Assembly (NCBI RefSeq): GCF_008728515.1
Contig: NC_044978.1
Span: 5,599,771-5,663,770, forward strand
Length of the DNA: 64,000 bases
From: Papio anubis
Lineage: Eukaryota; Chordata; Mammalia; Primates; Cercopithecidae
Direction of reading: 5' to 3'
Shown: positions 22,129-35,220 of the stretch, piece by piece
Layout: every line of letters begins with the position of its first letter
Position numbering within the stretch: position 1 is the first letter of the stretch
The notes under the pieces: generated by a model
Seen by the model: only the letters and a program-made list of their open reading frames with translations
Told to the model about the DNA's origin: nothing
Database searches by the model: none
Translations under genes and position numbers: made by a program

Positions 22129-25100
22129 TTTATCTCCTCTTATATATCATTGAGTGTCTAAAGAAATCTGAAAGCTAATTTGCATGAAAAATATCTTGTT
22201 GCTCCTCCAAAACAGCTCCTTCAGGACAAGAAGGGACCAATCTCTTCCTCTGATCCACAGTCTAACAGCTAATGGGATGTGACAGAAATGCTTTAAGATC
22301 AGTTATACTGTTAACTGTCAGGAGGAAAGAAGCTATAAAGATAGCCTCCTAGAGTTTCCTCAGTGACCTAAATGGAGATTCACTGAAGATCTGGCTGTGT
22401 TGAAGTCGTCATAGATATAGAATAAAGTCTCTAGTCTCTCAGACACTGTCTAGTCCTTCTAAACTGGATACTCAAACGAAGCACTCAGAGAGCCAGCTGT
22501 CTCCGCTGCCAGCCCAGCAGGGCGTGCCTGGCACCCTCTCATCTTCCTGGGGGGCAGCTGCAGTATTTCTGGTCACTGCTGTCATTTTTGTGTCCACCCT
22601 GGTTCCCTCCAGCCTTAGCCAATAGCCCAGTAAGCACTCATGTGTCTCTGTAAGATTAAGCGAGTTGCAGGGGCATTTCTTCAAAACATGACTTGATTGT
22701 ATTTTTCTTCTTAAATCCTCCTTTTCCTTCTCCACTCCCCACAGGATATTGTACAGACCTCTTGGTGAGGTCTGGAAAATCTTCGTTGCTCTAGTGAACT
22801 GGGTTATGACACGCTGAGTCTCGCCATTAAGTCAATATTTAGAAGTGCAATTTAGAAATGGCACTAGTTCAAGTCTTCCTGTCAGGTAGATAAAGCAGCA
22901 GGCTGAAAAATTGATGCACAGTGAAGAGTCCAACATACTCCACCTCAAGTCTTGAGGCGTTTAATATCGTTCACCAGGCCCTTTAGCACCCCGCCCAATG
23001 TTGCCATTGGAGTGCAGGGAGAAATATGCCTCTGGAAAAGATCCCAGGCCCTAAGTCAGAGTAGGCCCCCAAAATCAGCCAGAAACTGTATATAGGACCC
23101 CGTTGTGTTCTGCAAGGAGTGAGAACTGAGTGTGTGTTGTTCACTCACTCAATCCCTCCACCCTATCCTTCTAGTCTAATGTTAAAGGAATTGGTGGGAG
23201 TGGAGGGTGGTGAGGAAGAGACTCCAACATTCAATTCATATTGGAAAGCAACCCAAAGCAGAGAAGAATTATGGGAGGAAGGAGGAAAAATAGGGAATAT
23301 GGGAGAATAGTAAGATATGGTGTAGAAATGCAGCTTGATATCTTTGGATAAGCAGGGCTACCTTACATGGTAGCAGCAGTTTTTAAGTTTATTCTTATGA
23401 CTATGATAAAATACAAAAAAGGAATAAAAAAAGCAACTTTTTAAGAGTCTGTGCTTAATACTTTTTGGAGTTCTAAATTCACATCTCCCACCATGCATTT
23501 GGCAATGTTAACTCCCTACAGCCAAGCAGTAAGGAGGACTTGGATGCAACCACTCATATGCTCCTGGAATGGGGCTGGGTGTGGGTCTGGGCTCTTCTCC
23601 TGGCCTTTTCCTGTCCAGGGCAGGCCTTCAGACAAATAAGACACCTTCTATGTAGAGAAAGATACATTTGCACCTGGCTTCCACTCCCACACTTTCCAGC
23701 AGTGGGCTGGGTGGGGAGTTAGTGGGTGGGCATTTGACTCAGCTTCTATCAAATTTTGCTTGTTATAATCAAGGTGATGTCATCTGGATAATAAGAGGAA
23801 TGCATTGGCTACTGGTCAAGAATTACAGGTCAGCTCCAGCCTCTTTCTCTTTCTTGCCATGGTAGGTCCTTGACAACCTTCAGTCAGGCTGATCTTAGAA
23901 GCAGAGGCTCAGGCACAGGGAAAATCAGGAGCTCAGCATTGCTCATACAGAGGTGTGAGTAAACCTGACAGCTAAGTCACGGCCTCTATGCATGTGACAC
24001 CAATCCTCTGGATAAAAACTGGATTTTTTTTCAGGCAGATGTCAAAACATTGCAAACACAAGTGGTCTGGATATCCACTAGTTTTTAAATAACATTACCA
24101 GTTTGGCATTAGACTTTGTGATTTATGTAATTTTAGGACTGAAAGAGGCCTGAGTCAAGGCATAATCTGCTGGTTCCTGCCCTCATTAGTCAAGAACCTC
24201 TTTAGGAAACTGATAAAAACTGTAGACGTCTTTCCAGAAGAATGCATCCACATCCACTACACTCACACTTTTGTTGTCATGTAGGATAAGAGATTACAAT
24301 GCTGAGGATTGCCAAGTAGTCCTTGATGTGATAACACACACATGCTTATGATAGTTAATTGATTTGATTTTTTTAATGCAATAGAAATGTGTTAAAAACT
24401 CATCGAAGTATCAAATGAAACCTAAACTTCTGCAATTAATGTTGTCTGGCAAGGGTAGGCTTGGGTCAAAATTCTGTAAGCCTCTTTGGGTTGAATTCAC
24501 ATTGCATCATTTCCTTTGTCAGTAACTTCAGCAAGATCTGCATTGCTGATGTTGTCTTTGACAGCAAGAAAAGGATTTCAAATTCACATCTCAAGAGTGA
24601 GATTGTCTCCACAAAATGATCCTCAAAAGCATCCTGCAGGGTTTCTGGGCATCGACCGTTTCTGCTGCAGAGAAATGGAAGAGATGCTGCCTCTCTGGAC
24701 TGCTGTCTGCCGAAGTGATTCCTCCAGTGTTCAAAAGTTTTTATAGCTGTCTAACCACATCCAATCTCCCTTTGCAGGATGGTATCTTGGCCAAAAGAGT
24801 GCATAGTTTTTTAGCAGCATCCCTTATGTTGATTAGAAAGTCTTAAAGAGAAATCCAGGGACGAGCATCCATCCTTCAAAAATCATGGCAAATCCATTTC
24901 TTCACAAAACATCTTTAAAGGGTGTGACTCAAGGCCTTGGGATGAACTCTCTGGAGACAGCCATGAGCAAAAGCAGATACAGACCCTCCTCACCTGCACT
25001 CCCTCCTGAGAACTTACCATCCAGTGAAGGAGGTAGACAATCTAATACTTATCCAAATAAATGTATAAGTACAGTTATCAAAAGTACAATCATGAAAAGC

Positions 25101-25129
25101 AAGCATGATGACATCATCTAATAAGGAGT

Positions 25130-26270
25130 CCAGCTCCATCTGAGAGGGTTAACAAAGGTGTCCTTAGAAAGTGACAATGAGGGCATGGGTAAGGTGGGAA
25201 GGAGACCCCAAACCCAAGGAGCAGCAGGTGCTAAGATCCTGGATAGGGTGGGAAGCATGAAAGTTTCAAGACACTGAAAGAAGGGAGGAGAGGTGTGGTG
25301 TGGATAAGGGGGAGAGAGGCTGAGGCCAGGCCAGGCTCTAACAACCAAGTTGAATACTTTTTTTTTTCTTTGAAACAGGGTCTTTCTCTGTTGCCCAGGT
25401 TAGAGTGCAGTGGTGCAATCATAGCTCACTGCAGCCTCGACCTCCTGGGCTCAAAGGGTACTCACACCTCAGCTTCCTAAGTAGGTGGGTTGATAGGTGC
25501 ACCCCTCCCCACCCCGCTAAGTTTTTTACGTTTTGTAGAGATGTGCATGGAGTTGGGGGTGGCAGGGGTCCACTATGTTGCCCAGGCTGGTCTCGAATCC
25601 TGGACTCAAGCAATCCTCTTACCTCAACCTCCCAAAGAGCTGGGATTACAGGCATGAGCATCTGGCCCACGCTGAAGCATTTATTCTGATCCTGAAATGA
25701 ATGAGAAGTCACTGGAAGGTTTTAAGGAAGAACGTGACGGCATCACACTTGCATTTTGAAAGCACTACTCTGGCTGCAACCTGAATGGAATGGCGGCATC
25801 CAGGGTGGGTGAATGAGGGCGACGGACGCATCAGGAAGTCATTGTGGAAACCTGGGGAGCAGGTGAGCATGGCTCAGACTGGGTAACAGAAGTGGTGAGA
25901 AATGGCTGGGTGGGAGGCACCCTTAGGAATTGGAACCTGCTGACGGATTGGATTTGGGAGTGAGAGATTGGACGATGACAGGAATGGCCCTGGGCTTCTT
26001 GCTCACAGAACTGCACAGATGGTGATTCTTCACTGAATCAGGCGTGGCTGAAAGAGGAGCAGTCTGGAGGCAGAGGGACATCAACTCGGAGTTGGCTCTG
26101 GGACGTCGAGCTGCCAGGTCTGAAGCTCAGAGAAGAGAGCTGGAGATACAAAGACGTGACTCAATGGCGCATCAGAGGTCAGCGCAGCTGTGGGAATGGA
26201 GAAGTTTACCCGGGGAGAGTGCAGAACTGGAAAGAAAAAGGATCCTGGACACAGCCTTGAGGAAATCTAA
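25130..26270 (+). repeat. Ancient mammalian interspersed repeat, split by an Alu
   Basis: The blocks 'ggaaggttttaaggaagaacgtgacggcatc', 'actctggctgcaacctgaatgg' and 'gaacctgctgacggattgga' match a very common old mammalian repeat that I recognise by pattern but cannot name securely. An AluJ at 25358-25666 interrupts it. A related copy lies at about 62820-63500. Confidence 0.45.
25358..25666 (-). mobile_element. Old Alu (AluJ-like), antisense
   Basis: Strongly diverged antisense Alu with short indels, such as the ATGTGCATGGAGTTGGGGGT insertion-like segment in the middle. AluJ-type bases (GGCTCAAA, GCAGCCTCGACCTCC) are present. Confidence 0.85.
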
Positions 26271-26714
26271 TTTTTAGTAACCAGATGGAGGAGGGTGAGC
26301 CTGCAAAGGACACCAAGGAACAAAGGCTTCAGAAGCAGGAGAAGTCCCAGCAGAGCTGTGAAAAGCAAGGGAAGGTAGCATCACTCTGCGTAGCCATCTG
26401 ATGAGGGGCCCGTCCCATCTGAGAGGCAGGGAAAGGCTTCTCTGAGACAGTGACACTACTTGACAACTGTTGACACACACTCGTTACAGAGGCCAAAAGG
26501 ATGCAAGACGGAGTAGGCATCGTGAGCATTTAATGTTGCTGAGCATCACGGGGACTGCAAAGGAGCATCTGCATTTATTAACAGCACAACCCTGGCCAGC
26601 TCTGGACTTTGCGGCTGTTTCATTTCTTTAACATTATGATTTCTGACTTTGTGTAACAAGGATGCATTGTTTTTATAGCAAGAAAAACAATTCAAGTTGT
26701 TTCAACTAATTTCT

Positions 26715-27014
26715 TTCTTTTTTTTTTTTTTTTTTGAAACGGAGTCTCTCTCTGTTGCCCAGGCTGGAGTGCAGTGGCACAATCTCAGCTCACTGCAACC
26801 TCCGCCTCCCAGGTTCAAGCAATTCTCTGCCTCAGCCTCCCGAGTAGCTGGGATTACAAGCACCCGCCACCATACCCAGCTAATTTTTCTATTTTTAGTA
26901 AAGACGGGGCTTCACCATCTTGGCCAGGCTGGTCTTCAACTCCTGACCTCATGATCCACTTGTCTCGGCCTCTCAAAGTGCTGGGATTACAGGCGTGAGC
27001 CACTGCGCCCAGCC
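26715..27014 (-). mobile_element. Alu, antisense, perfect 16-bp target-site duplication
   Basis: Full-length antisense Alu (poly(T), GAAACGGAGTCTCTCTC to GCCACTGCGCCCAGCC). The 16-bp GTTTCAACTAATTTCT flanks it perfectly at 26699-26714 and 27015-27030. Confidence 0.95.
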
Positions 27015-27786
27015 GTTTCAACTAATTTCTAAACATCATTAGTCAACCCTTGAAAATTGGCTGAAAATTAACTGGGATATACACAAAAAAGAGAGGACAG
27101 GTGAGTAACAGCAGACAAACTAAACCAAAAAAAAAAAAAAAAGCTTAAAATCAGAGAGTCATGAATATTCCTTTTAAACCAAATTATTGTGTTGACCAAA
27201 TTGATGTGCTAACCAAATTATTTCCAGCCAGATTGCTTTGTTCCAAATTCGTTTCAACACAACTGCATAATACTCCATTCATTCTTGGGCAGTCACTGGC
27301 CCCTGTGGGTTTACAGTAAGGAATTCCCTGACATGCATCGCATATCTACCGGAGGTTTTCAAACTGCATTCACTTGCCCTCAGCTTCCCAGTCAAGTTTC
27401 AGGGGCTCAGGGGCTGGAGAGGCAGGAGATATCTGGGATTCCTTTGGGAAAAGGTTTCTCTGAAAAACAAATTTGGAAATCAATTGCCTATGCTGTTCAC
27501 TAATGTGTTCATTCCATGGTGGTTTTCTTGTGTGGCCTGTGTACCTGACACATGGGACACAGACAAAATGTGCCACAGCCCTGCCACCAAGAAGCTTAGA
27601 GTCTAATCACGCAGCCAGGTGTGTCAAAAATCATTGCATCACAGCACAACACGTGCAGCGGGCAAAGGAGACCAACCACAGGCTTCATCTCGTCTGCCTG
27701 GAGCTGTGTTGTGACGACTTCTTAAAATCAGTTGAGTGCTATCTCAAGAATGGAAAACAATATGTGTCATTTGATGCTTTCATGTT

Positions 27787-27935
27787 GAAGGAAAAAAGAA
27801 AGAAGAAAAAGGGGAGAGAATAGAAAGGAAAGGAAGGAAGAAAGGAAAGGAGGCAGGGAGGTGAAAGGGGAGAAACAGCAAGGCAAAGGAAGGAGGAAGG
27901 GTGGAAGACAGAAGATAAGGCAGAAGGGACTCGGG
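27787..27935 (+). repeat. Purine-rich (GAAA/GGAA)n tract
   Basis: About 150 bp dominated by A and G with few interruptions, imperfect GAAA, GGAA and AGGG units. Confidence 0.8.
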
Positions 27936-27999
27936 AAGGACAGGCGTTCCTTAGGTAGGGTGCACGAGTCGCTCCACGTGCAACCCTGCACTCAGGCGC

Positions 28000-30920
28000 C
28001 TGCAGATTAGAACAAGTGAACTGTGTTTTGGGGGCTCTCCTTGAGGCAGTGGCTAGGCCAGCGCATGAATGCGGGAAGGCCCTTCTCAGGCTGCTCACCT
28101 CTTCCTCCTCCTGGTGCTCCACCTGGTCTTCCCTGCTCGGCCCAATCCTTCCCAGGGCCTGCCCTTCCTTCCTCAGTGCCCTCTGTCCTCTGCTGAATTT
28201 CAACCAGGGCCAGGACCATGGGCTCTCAGGCCACACACTGTTTCATCCTGACACTCCTCGGTGCCTTACATAAAGGAACCATGAATGCAGGATTGTACCC
28301 CAGGGTGGGACCCAGTGAGGAAGACCTTGTTCTCAAGGTCAAGTGCCAGCTACGGATCCTGGGGTCTCTCTGTGTCCTGCCTGCTCGGAGCTTGTTTAGG
28401 GTGAAGAAGCTTCCTTCCCATGGAGCGTGCCGTCTGACCTGGAGCAGGCGCTGGTAGTGGGGCTCAGGAGCTGGGTGAGGCGGTCCTGCCACCTCCCTTT
28501 GCCTCCTACCTTAGTTAGGCCATTGGACTTGACCTCAGGCTCCCTGGGCAGCCTTGGCTGCTCCAGACACCTGCAGAAAGAGGGGTCTCTCCAGAGAATC
28601 CCAGGGGAAAGGCTGCCCCCAATCCCCTCCACAGGACTGGGGAAGTAGAGGCTGAGGGAACATGCAGGGGGAAGTGGGTGGCAGGGCTGCCGTTTGGGGC
28701 TGTCTGACCCTAGTCCCAAGAGAGGTCCTTGTACCAGGACCTGGTTTCTGGCCAGGTCTGGAGAGGGGCTGGCACTGCTGGGGCTCCCGCTGGCCTTCCC
28801 AGCTGTGCCAACCCAACTCCCCAGAGCACAGTCTGGGGTGGCAGACTGGGGGGGGAGGAGTCCTGGCAAATTAAAGAAGGGGGCTCCAGGTTGGTACCCC
28901 CATATTAAATTGGCCCTCAGAGGAGAATGCCAGAGTCTGGGGCGCTTGGTGAGTGGGGCAGCCTGCACTCTTTCTGCATCGTCTGCCTTCCTCCTAGGCC
29001 TAGGCCCCATTCTGTGTCAGCACCAAACACCTCCTACAGCAGGAGTGTGGGCTGCGGGACCAGGGGGCCCTGCCAGCCTCTGCTGCACCTTTCCTAGCTG
29101 AGTCTGTGGGCTCCCGGCTGTCTGATCCAGAGTCTGTTGGAGGGACTTCGCTGTGGTGGAACAGAGAGGTGGCACTTTTGCCTCACCTGAGCCCTTTGTG
29201 TGCAGAGAGCTGCGCCCCCACCTGCCTGTCCCTCCTGTTCAGCTGTAGTATTTCCAGCACTTCACTGGGGCACTTGGGGAACTTCAGGGCAGAAGATTTT
29301 TTTTTTTAAAGCCAGAACATGGATTCCAGATCCGTGCAGTCACTCATTCACTGCGAGGCGTGCAGAAGTCCCTTAGCCTGTCTCTGCTCTTCCCTCCCTG
29401 TCTCCGCAGATCCTGCACTAGGTTGCAGAGGCACAGAGGGCAGCAGGAGCCCTGTTCCAGATTGCCCAGAGAATTCTGGGATAGGCCATGAGGGCCAGCG
29501 CATGACAGGAAGCGGGGCTCCCAGGAAAGGGACGCATAGGGGGAGAGGCCACCAGGTCCGTGCAGAAGGGGAGGAGGACAGAGCCTGACCGTGTCATGTC
29601 TCAGGGCTCACCCACAGGACTGAGGCAGAGGCAGAGTTCATTGAAAAGGCCACAGGACTGGCTACGCCATGAGAGCCGGCGCCGGGCTGCTGCCCAAAAA
29701 CCGCAGAGAAGAGGCTTTGCAGGGCCCACAGGCACTGCTCCCTCCTCACCTCGGCTCTTCCTGTGAGCGGCTCAGAACCACCTGAGAAGCCTGGGAGACC
29801 ATGAGACTCTAGTAGACATGGGGAATCAGGTCATTTGTAAGACGTGGGAATCAGACTCAAATTGGAGGGGTGAGGGAGGAATTCCTAGACTGGGGCAAGA
29901 GGTTCAGCAACCCTGATGAGCTCTGCATTAAAGCACCTCTCGGCATCCTGCATCCCAGGTAGGTCCAGGCTGCTGTGATCCAAGTGCGAGGAAACCAGCT
30001 CCTCGGAGAAGGAGGCTTTGGTCAGGAAAACCGTGTGGTGCAGAAAGTCGAGAGGGCTTCCTTTGTGGGAGGCGCGGAGTCACCGTAATCCTTTCAAGAT
30101 TGAGAAGGTCATGAGGCACGTGCCTCAGACACAAAGACCCTGTGGGTCACGTGTGTCAAGTGGCCTGCAGGGGCCGTAATTCCAGTCATGGTCATTCATT
30201 CCTCTCACCTGGTCCCACTCGGAAGAAGTGCAGTCCCTCCGTGAGCCAGGGACTTTTCCTGATCTAAAGCTAACCAGCAGATAGAGAGATGAAAGCGTGG
30301 CCTTTGGCCTCATTATGCCTGGCTGTAGTTTCACCACCTGCCTCCCTGAAGCTGAGACTCAGCCTGGGTACGGCACACATTCCCTCTCATCTTGGTTTCC
30401 TATTAGTCACTTTCTGTGCCCAGTGGGTCATTTTCAGTTGAGTTTTCAGAGTCAGCGCTAATGGATGAGTTGGTTCTCATCTAATTTGTCTTCCCCAGCT
30501 TGCTCTCACCCCTGCACACAAGGCCAGTCTGCAGGGTCACCCTGCGCTCAGGCTAGCCCACCCCCTTCCTCCCCGCATCAGAAGGGAGTCACTGCCAAAG
30601 GTCCCCCAGCCCCGTGGGCAAGGCCGACCCCAGGAAAAGTGTCTCTGAGATCAAAGGCCGTGCTTTCCCCCAAGGACTTGTTCCCACAAGCTTCTGTGCC
30701 TCAGATGTATTTTCCTGGAAAAGGTTACATGCTTTTAAGAGAGTTAATTGGCTTAGCTGTTTTAATAAGCTCTCTTGAGACATGTATTCAACAGTTGCAC
30801 ACCTGTCTCACATCACATAAAATGCAGCGCACAGGGGTTATTGTTACAAGATGTGTCAAAGTTGGCAGGCAGCAGGAGCTACACTTGGAAGGGGAAACCT
30901 AGGCTCTAGGAAGTTTGGAG
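28000..30920. other. GC-rich, repeat-poor intronic stretch
   Basis: There are no Alu, L1 or MIR signatures across nearly 3 kb, which is unusual for this window. The longest open frame is about 204 codons on the minus strand (29010-28396). It is low in complexity (Pro, Ser, Gly, Arg), has no domain and no neighbouring splice logic I can support, so I do not call a gene. Regulatory content is possible but not shown. Confidence 0.45.
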
Positions 30921-33900
30921 AAATGTAATTTTTATGGGCTCAACTCGGTGGTCCTTGGAGAGAGTTGCCAGAAGCGAGTCTCCTTCAGGACGGCAGTGTG
31001 CACGGTGGAAAGTACCAGAGCTAGACCCGATGGCTGGCAGACCGGGAGACCTTGGGACGTTCACTTCTCCCATAGGAGGCTTTTGCTTTCTCAGCTGTAG
31101 ATGAAGGGGTTTGAGGTACGATGGCAGGTACAGCTGTGAAAGCTGTTAATTGCACAGGATGCCACATCTATGGGGGGCATCGTCCATATTGTAGACGTTA
31201 CAGATTTGCATATTTGTGTTGACAATTTTTGGTCCAAGCCAGTAAAGTGTTATGAAAAAAAAATGAAAATAATTTTCTAATGGGTGGAAGTTGTATGTTT
31301 TGAAGAAGAAATGCCTTATTATTAGTATTATTATTATTTTGAACGAAAGCCCACGGGCTTAGCGATGGCTGTCATTGGTTGTCCTTTAAGTTCTCACTAA
31401 TGCTTTTTTTTCCAATCAGGATGTACTTATTAGGTTGTAGGAGAAGACTGCCCGAGGTGGGAATACCCAGCAAGAAGGCAGACTCTAGACAGAGATAACA
31501 GTAGGTCCTAAAAAATGAGCCCTAATTAAGGGCATTTCCCTGTAATGCGCCCTGGGAATGATGAGGAAACAAGACAGAGTAAAGCTAAAACATGCCCTTA
31601 AAGTTGTCATGAAATCAAAATCTTGCCCCAAGTCCCTGATTAATGTTTGAAATTGCACAAGGCAGCCCATCGCCCTTGTTGCCGCCTTCTCCACAGATCC
31701 CTGAGGCAGAGATTCAGAAAGCCCTGCTTTCTTCAGTTGTGTTGGGATGACTTGCAAGCTCTCAGCTGACCAGATTCCATGCTCCCTGTGGAGCCATGAA
31801 AATGGCCTGGAGGCAGCAGCCTGCGAGGTTGAGCAATGCTCGCCCACTTCACAGATTGAGCCTGTGGGAGATACAGGAGAGCGGCCCGCAGACTCCTGAT
31901 TAGACAGCTACCTCCTGGGATTCACACAACACTCCCCCTCCAGTCTGATTTCCATCAGATAAAGACTAGAGAAAACAAAACAGAGCTCCCACGCAAATTC
32001 ACCTCGGAATAATTAACTTTGCTCCCTCTAAAACTTTGCCGAATCTGAAACTGCTCTCTCTTCCACGCTCCGTTTCGCTGCCATTGTCATTTATTGCTGG
32101 CCGTTGCCTTTGCCAGTCATTTATTCACTCTGGGTTTTAACATTAGAGGTAAGGGCAGATGTTTTCCCCTTGGGGATTTCACCACGGAGAGACCATTCTA
32201 CAGAGACACAGCAGAAGGATTGCACCTGTCCAGTCTCCATCCACTTGGGTGGTAGTCCCATCCCTTCTCAGAGACACAGGACTTCCACTCAAATGAACGG
32301 TGTCTGCAGCACTTGCATTCAAAGCACCTCTGATGGGTGGTGCTTCTCACCCCATTATCTGAGTCTGTAATCATCCCAGTAGATCGTAATTAGGATGTCC
32401 TACGTGCCCTGGCTTCGAAGTTTCTTCCTCTCTCTGCTCTGCACGTAGAGCTTTAGTTGGGGGATAACCTTGAAGAGAATAACTTACGCCACTGTCAGAC
32501 AGATTTCACCTCTTACCTCCAGCTGTCAACATCACTTCCGGCCCAGTTGCTACCAGGACATTACAGTTCCCATAGAGTGGAGCTACTGCTGCCTCGTTTC
32601 TTAGTTCAGGAGTCTTCAGACTTGATTCCCAGGGATTTCCAAGAGCAAAATTAGTTTTAAAGAAACCAATTCTAAGACCCTCAAAGTCCATGTGTATTGC
32701 TAAAGTCATCCTGACTAAAACGTGTTCTTTACTGTTTTATGTAAGAAAAAGATACCTCTCACCCATCAAGAATCTTACTAAGGTGCATTGCCACAGTATG
32801 TAAATGCCTTTGGCACCAGACAGATGGTTCAAAATATTGATGCGAATGTTGGAAAGCGAGTGAATCCAGTAACAAAATAACAAACCTTAAAAGAGAAGAT
32901 ATTTCCAGTGCTTGCTTTTACATTATTTAAGAAAAACTTAATTGAGCTGTCAGCTGAAATATTGTTTTCAAATGTATGATGATAGATCACTGTGCAATTT
33001 TGGCATTCAAAGAAACAGTTCAAAGAATTAAATGACATTGGTACAAAAAACTCCTTCTATTTCTATATATTTATTTATGTGAACAACTTTCTCAGCACTT
33101 ACATTTAATGACTAGAAATAGCATTGATTCTGAACTTGTCTCATTCCAGAAATCAGTCATATTTATCCATGAATATACAAATTGGTTTTTTAAAGCACAC
33201 CTATTTCTTTCATTAAGACATACATTTCTAATAAAATGTAAAGATAATTTCTAAAATTACAACCTTTTATGTTTAAAAATTATTTGTTGAAATGTGGGCT
33301 TCTAGTTGGTACAATGCCCAGCTAAGTTGTTTTGAAACAACGCATCTCTCCAGGAACAACTAGAAGAGCTGCTGGCCTGCATGCATGTGTGCATGCATTT
33401 ATGTGTGTGAGGACCAGAGACAAGCCAAGATGTGGAGAAAGAGCTGCGTCTGGCGGCAATGGTACCCTGTCTCTCCTTCAGCCAATGCTGATCACGAAAG
33501 CAGCAGCTGAGAGGTCAAGAGACATGGCAGCACTACTGGATAGGGGAAAGGACAAAAATTGGAGTTCAGGGCCCACCAAGGAAAAGAAATCTAGTAAAAA
33601 TCCCAGACTTTCAGTTGGAACAATAAAAAGCAACACCCTAGCACTAAGAATAAGCTAGAAATAGACAAGGGGGAAGCTGTCATAAAGACACAACTAAGCT
33701 TCAAATCATCTTAATCCTTGACTGAATCCACTCTGGATTAAGGTAGTCTGCTGATAGCCTAAATCCTCACCATGAGCAAAACTGTGTGCTTACTAGAAGA
33801 TAACTATATATCCTGTTAAGCAGTATTTACAGTTTTGTGTATACAATATGTATTCAATTTAAAGAAAAAAAAAAACAAAAACGGAATATAAGAAAACAAG

Positions 33901-33958
33901 GCCTGACTGAAAAACCAAGAGAGAGAAACAAAGCAGAATAGACCCAAAACCACTATAA

Positions 33959-34250
33959 GCCGGGCACAGTGGCTCACACCTGTAATCCCAGCACTCTGGG
34001 AGGCTGAGGCAGGTGGATTGCTTGAGGTAAGGTGTTTGAGACCAGCCTGGCCAACATGGCAAAGCTCCATCTCTATTAAAAATACAAAAATTAACCAAGT
34101 GTGGTGGTGGGTGCCTGTAGTCCCAGCTACTCAGGAGCCTGATGCAGGAGAATTGCTTGAACCTGGGAGGCAGAGGTTGCAGTGAGCTGAGATGAGATTG
34201 TGCCCCTGCACTCCAGCCTGGGTGACAGAACGAGACTCCATCTCAAAAAT
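33959..34250 (+). mobile_element. Alu, sense
   Basis: Dimeric Alu from GCCGGGCACAGTGGCTCAC to CGAGACTCCATCTCAAAAAT, with a short A-rich tail. Target-site duplication is not clear. Confidence 0.9.
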
Positions 34251-35130
34251 AAAAGAACTATGATAAAAGACTAAATCACAAAATGGAGACCTGCAGTAGT
34301 AAGTTAAAATCTTTTTTACAAAGGGGACTCTAGAAATAAAGAGAGAGCTATCCAGCTTCAATGTGAAGATGCAAAAGGATGAACATGGCAGAAATGCATG
34401 TAAGAGACATGCGGTATGTAGTGAAGGGGTCACAGCAGGAGAGGGAAAATGGGGCAGAAGTAATATTTGAGTAATAATAATTGAGAATTTCCCCAAACTG
34501 ACAAGAAATACCAAACCATACATTCATGAAGTGCTGTGAAACACAGGAAAGAGCATCATGGATTTCAGAACTGGTGAAAACCAGAGACAATGAGAAAATC
34601 TTAAAAGAAGCCAGAGAAAATTGTTCAGTGGGGCAATAATAAGACTGACAGCTGACTTTCTAACAAAATATTGGAATTCAAGGAGACAATGGAATGAGAT
34701 GCTCAGAATGATACGAGAAAACAATGATCAACCTAAAATTCTATATCAAGTGAAAATATCCTTCAAAAATGATAGCACAGTAAACTGAGATAGCAACCAT
34801 AGTAAACATAGAGATAGCAAACTGAGAGAACTTATTGCCAGCAGGCCTAAAGTAAAGGAAATACTAACTTCTTTAGACAGAAGGAAAATGATCACAGATG
34901 GAAGCACAGAGATGGAGGAGGAAATGAAGAGTAATAGAAAGGGTGAGTGTGTAGGTAAACTTAAATAAATAATAATACTAAAAGTCCCTTTTTTGGATTA
35001 AAATCCAAAATTTAATTCTCATGTAGAGAATTAAAATACATGACAATAGAAGCACAGAAGATGGGAGAAATGTAAATTTCAGAGTTAAAGTGTCTGAATG
35101 TTCTTGCATTTTCTGGGAAGTTGTGGAATG

Positions 35131-35220
35131 AAATTTTATATTTTAATATTTTAATAATTTTAATTTTTAAAAAATTTATTTTAAAAAAAATTAAAAATTT
35201 TAATAAATATAAAATTTAAT
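35131..35220. repeat. 90-bp A/T-only block with imperfect inverted repeat
   Basis: Ninety consecutive bases contain no G or C. Its ends (AAATTTTATATTT at the left, AAATATAAAATTT at the right) are near-complementary, allowing a long AT hairpin. It is followed at 35221-35262 by a short tandem repeat of a TAGACTTTAATAGACTAA-like unit. Confidence 0.85.

Noticed and set aside
28396..29010. 204-codon minus-strand open frame in GC-rich intron 2 sequence
   Set aside because: Low-complexity Pro/Ser/Arg composition, no recognisable domain, several equally open frames in other phases, and no supporting splice or promoter logic.
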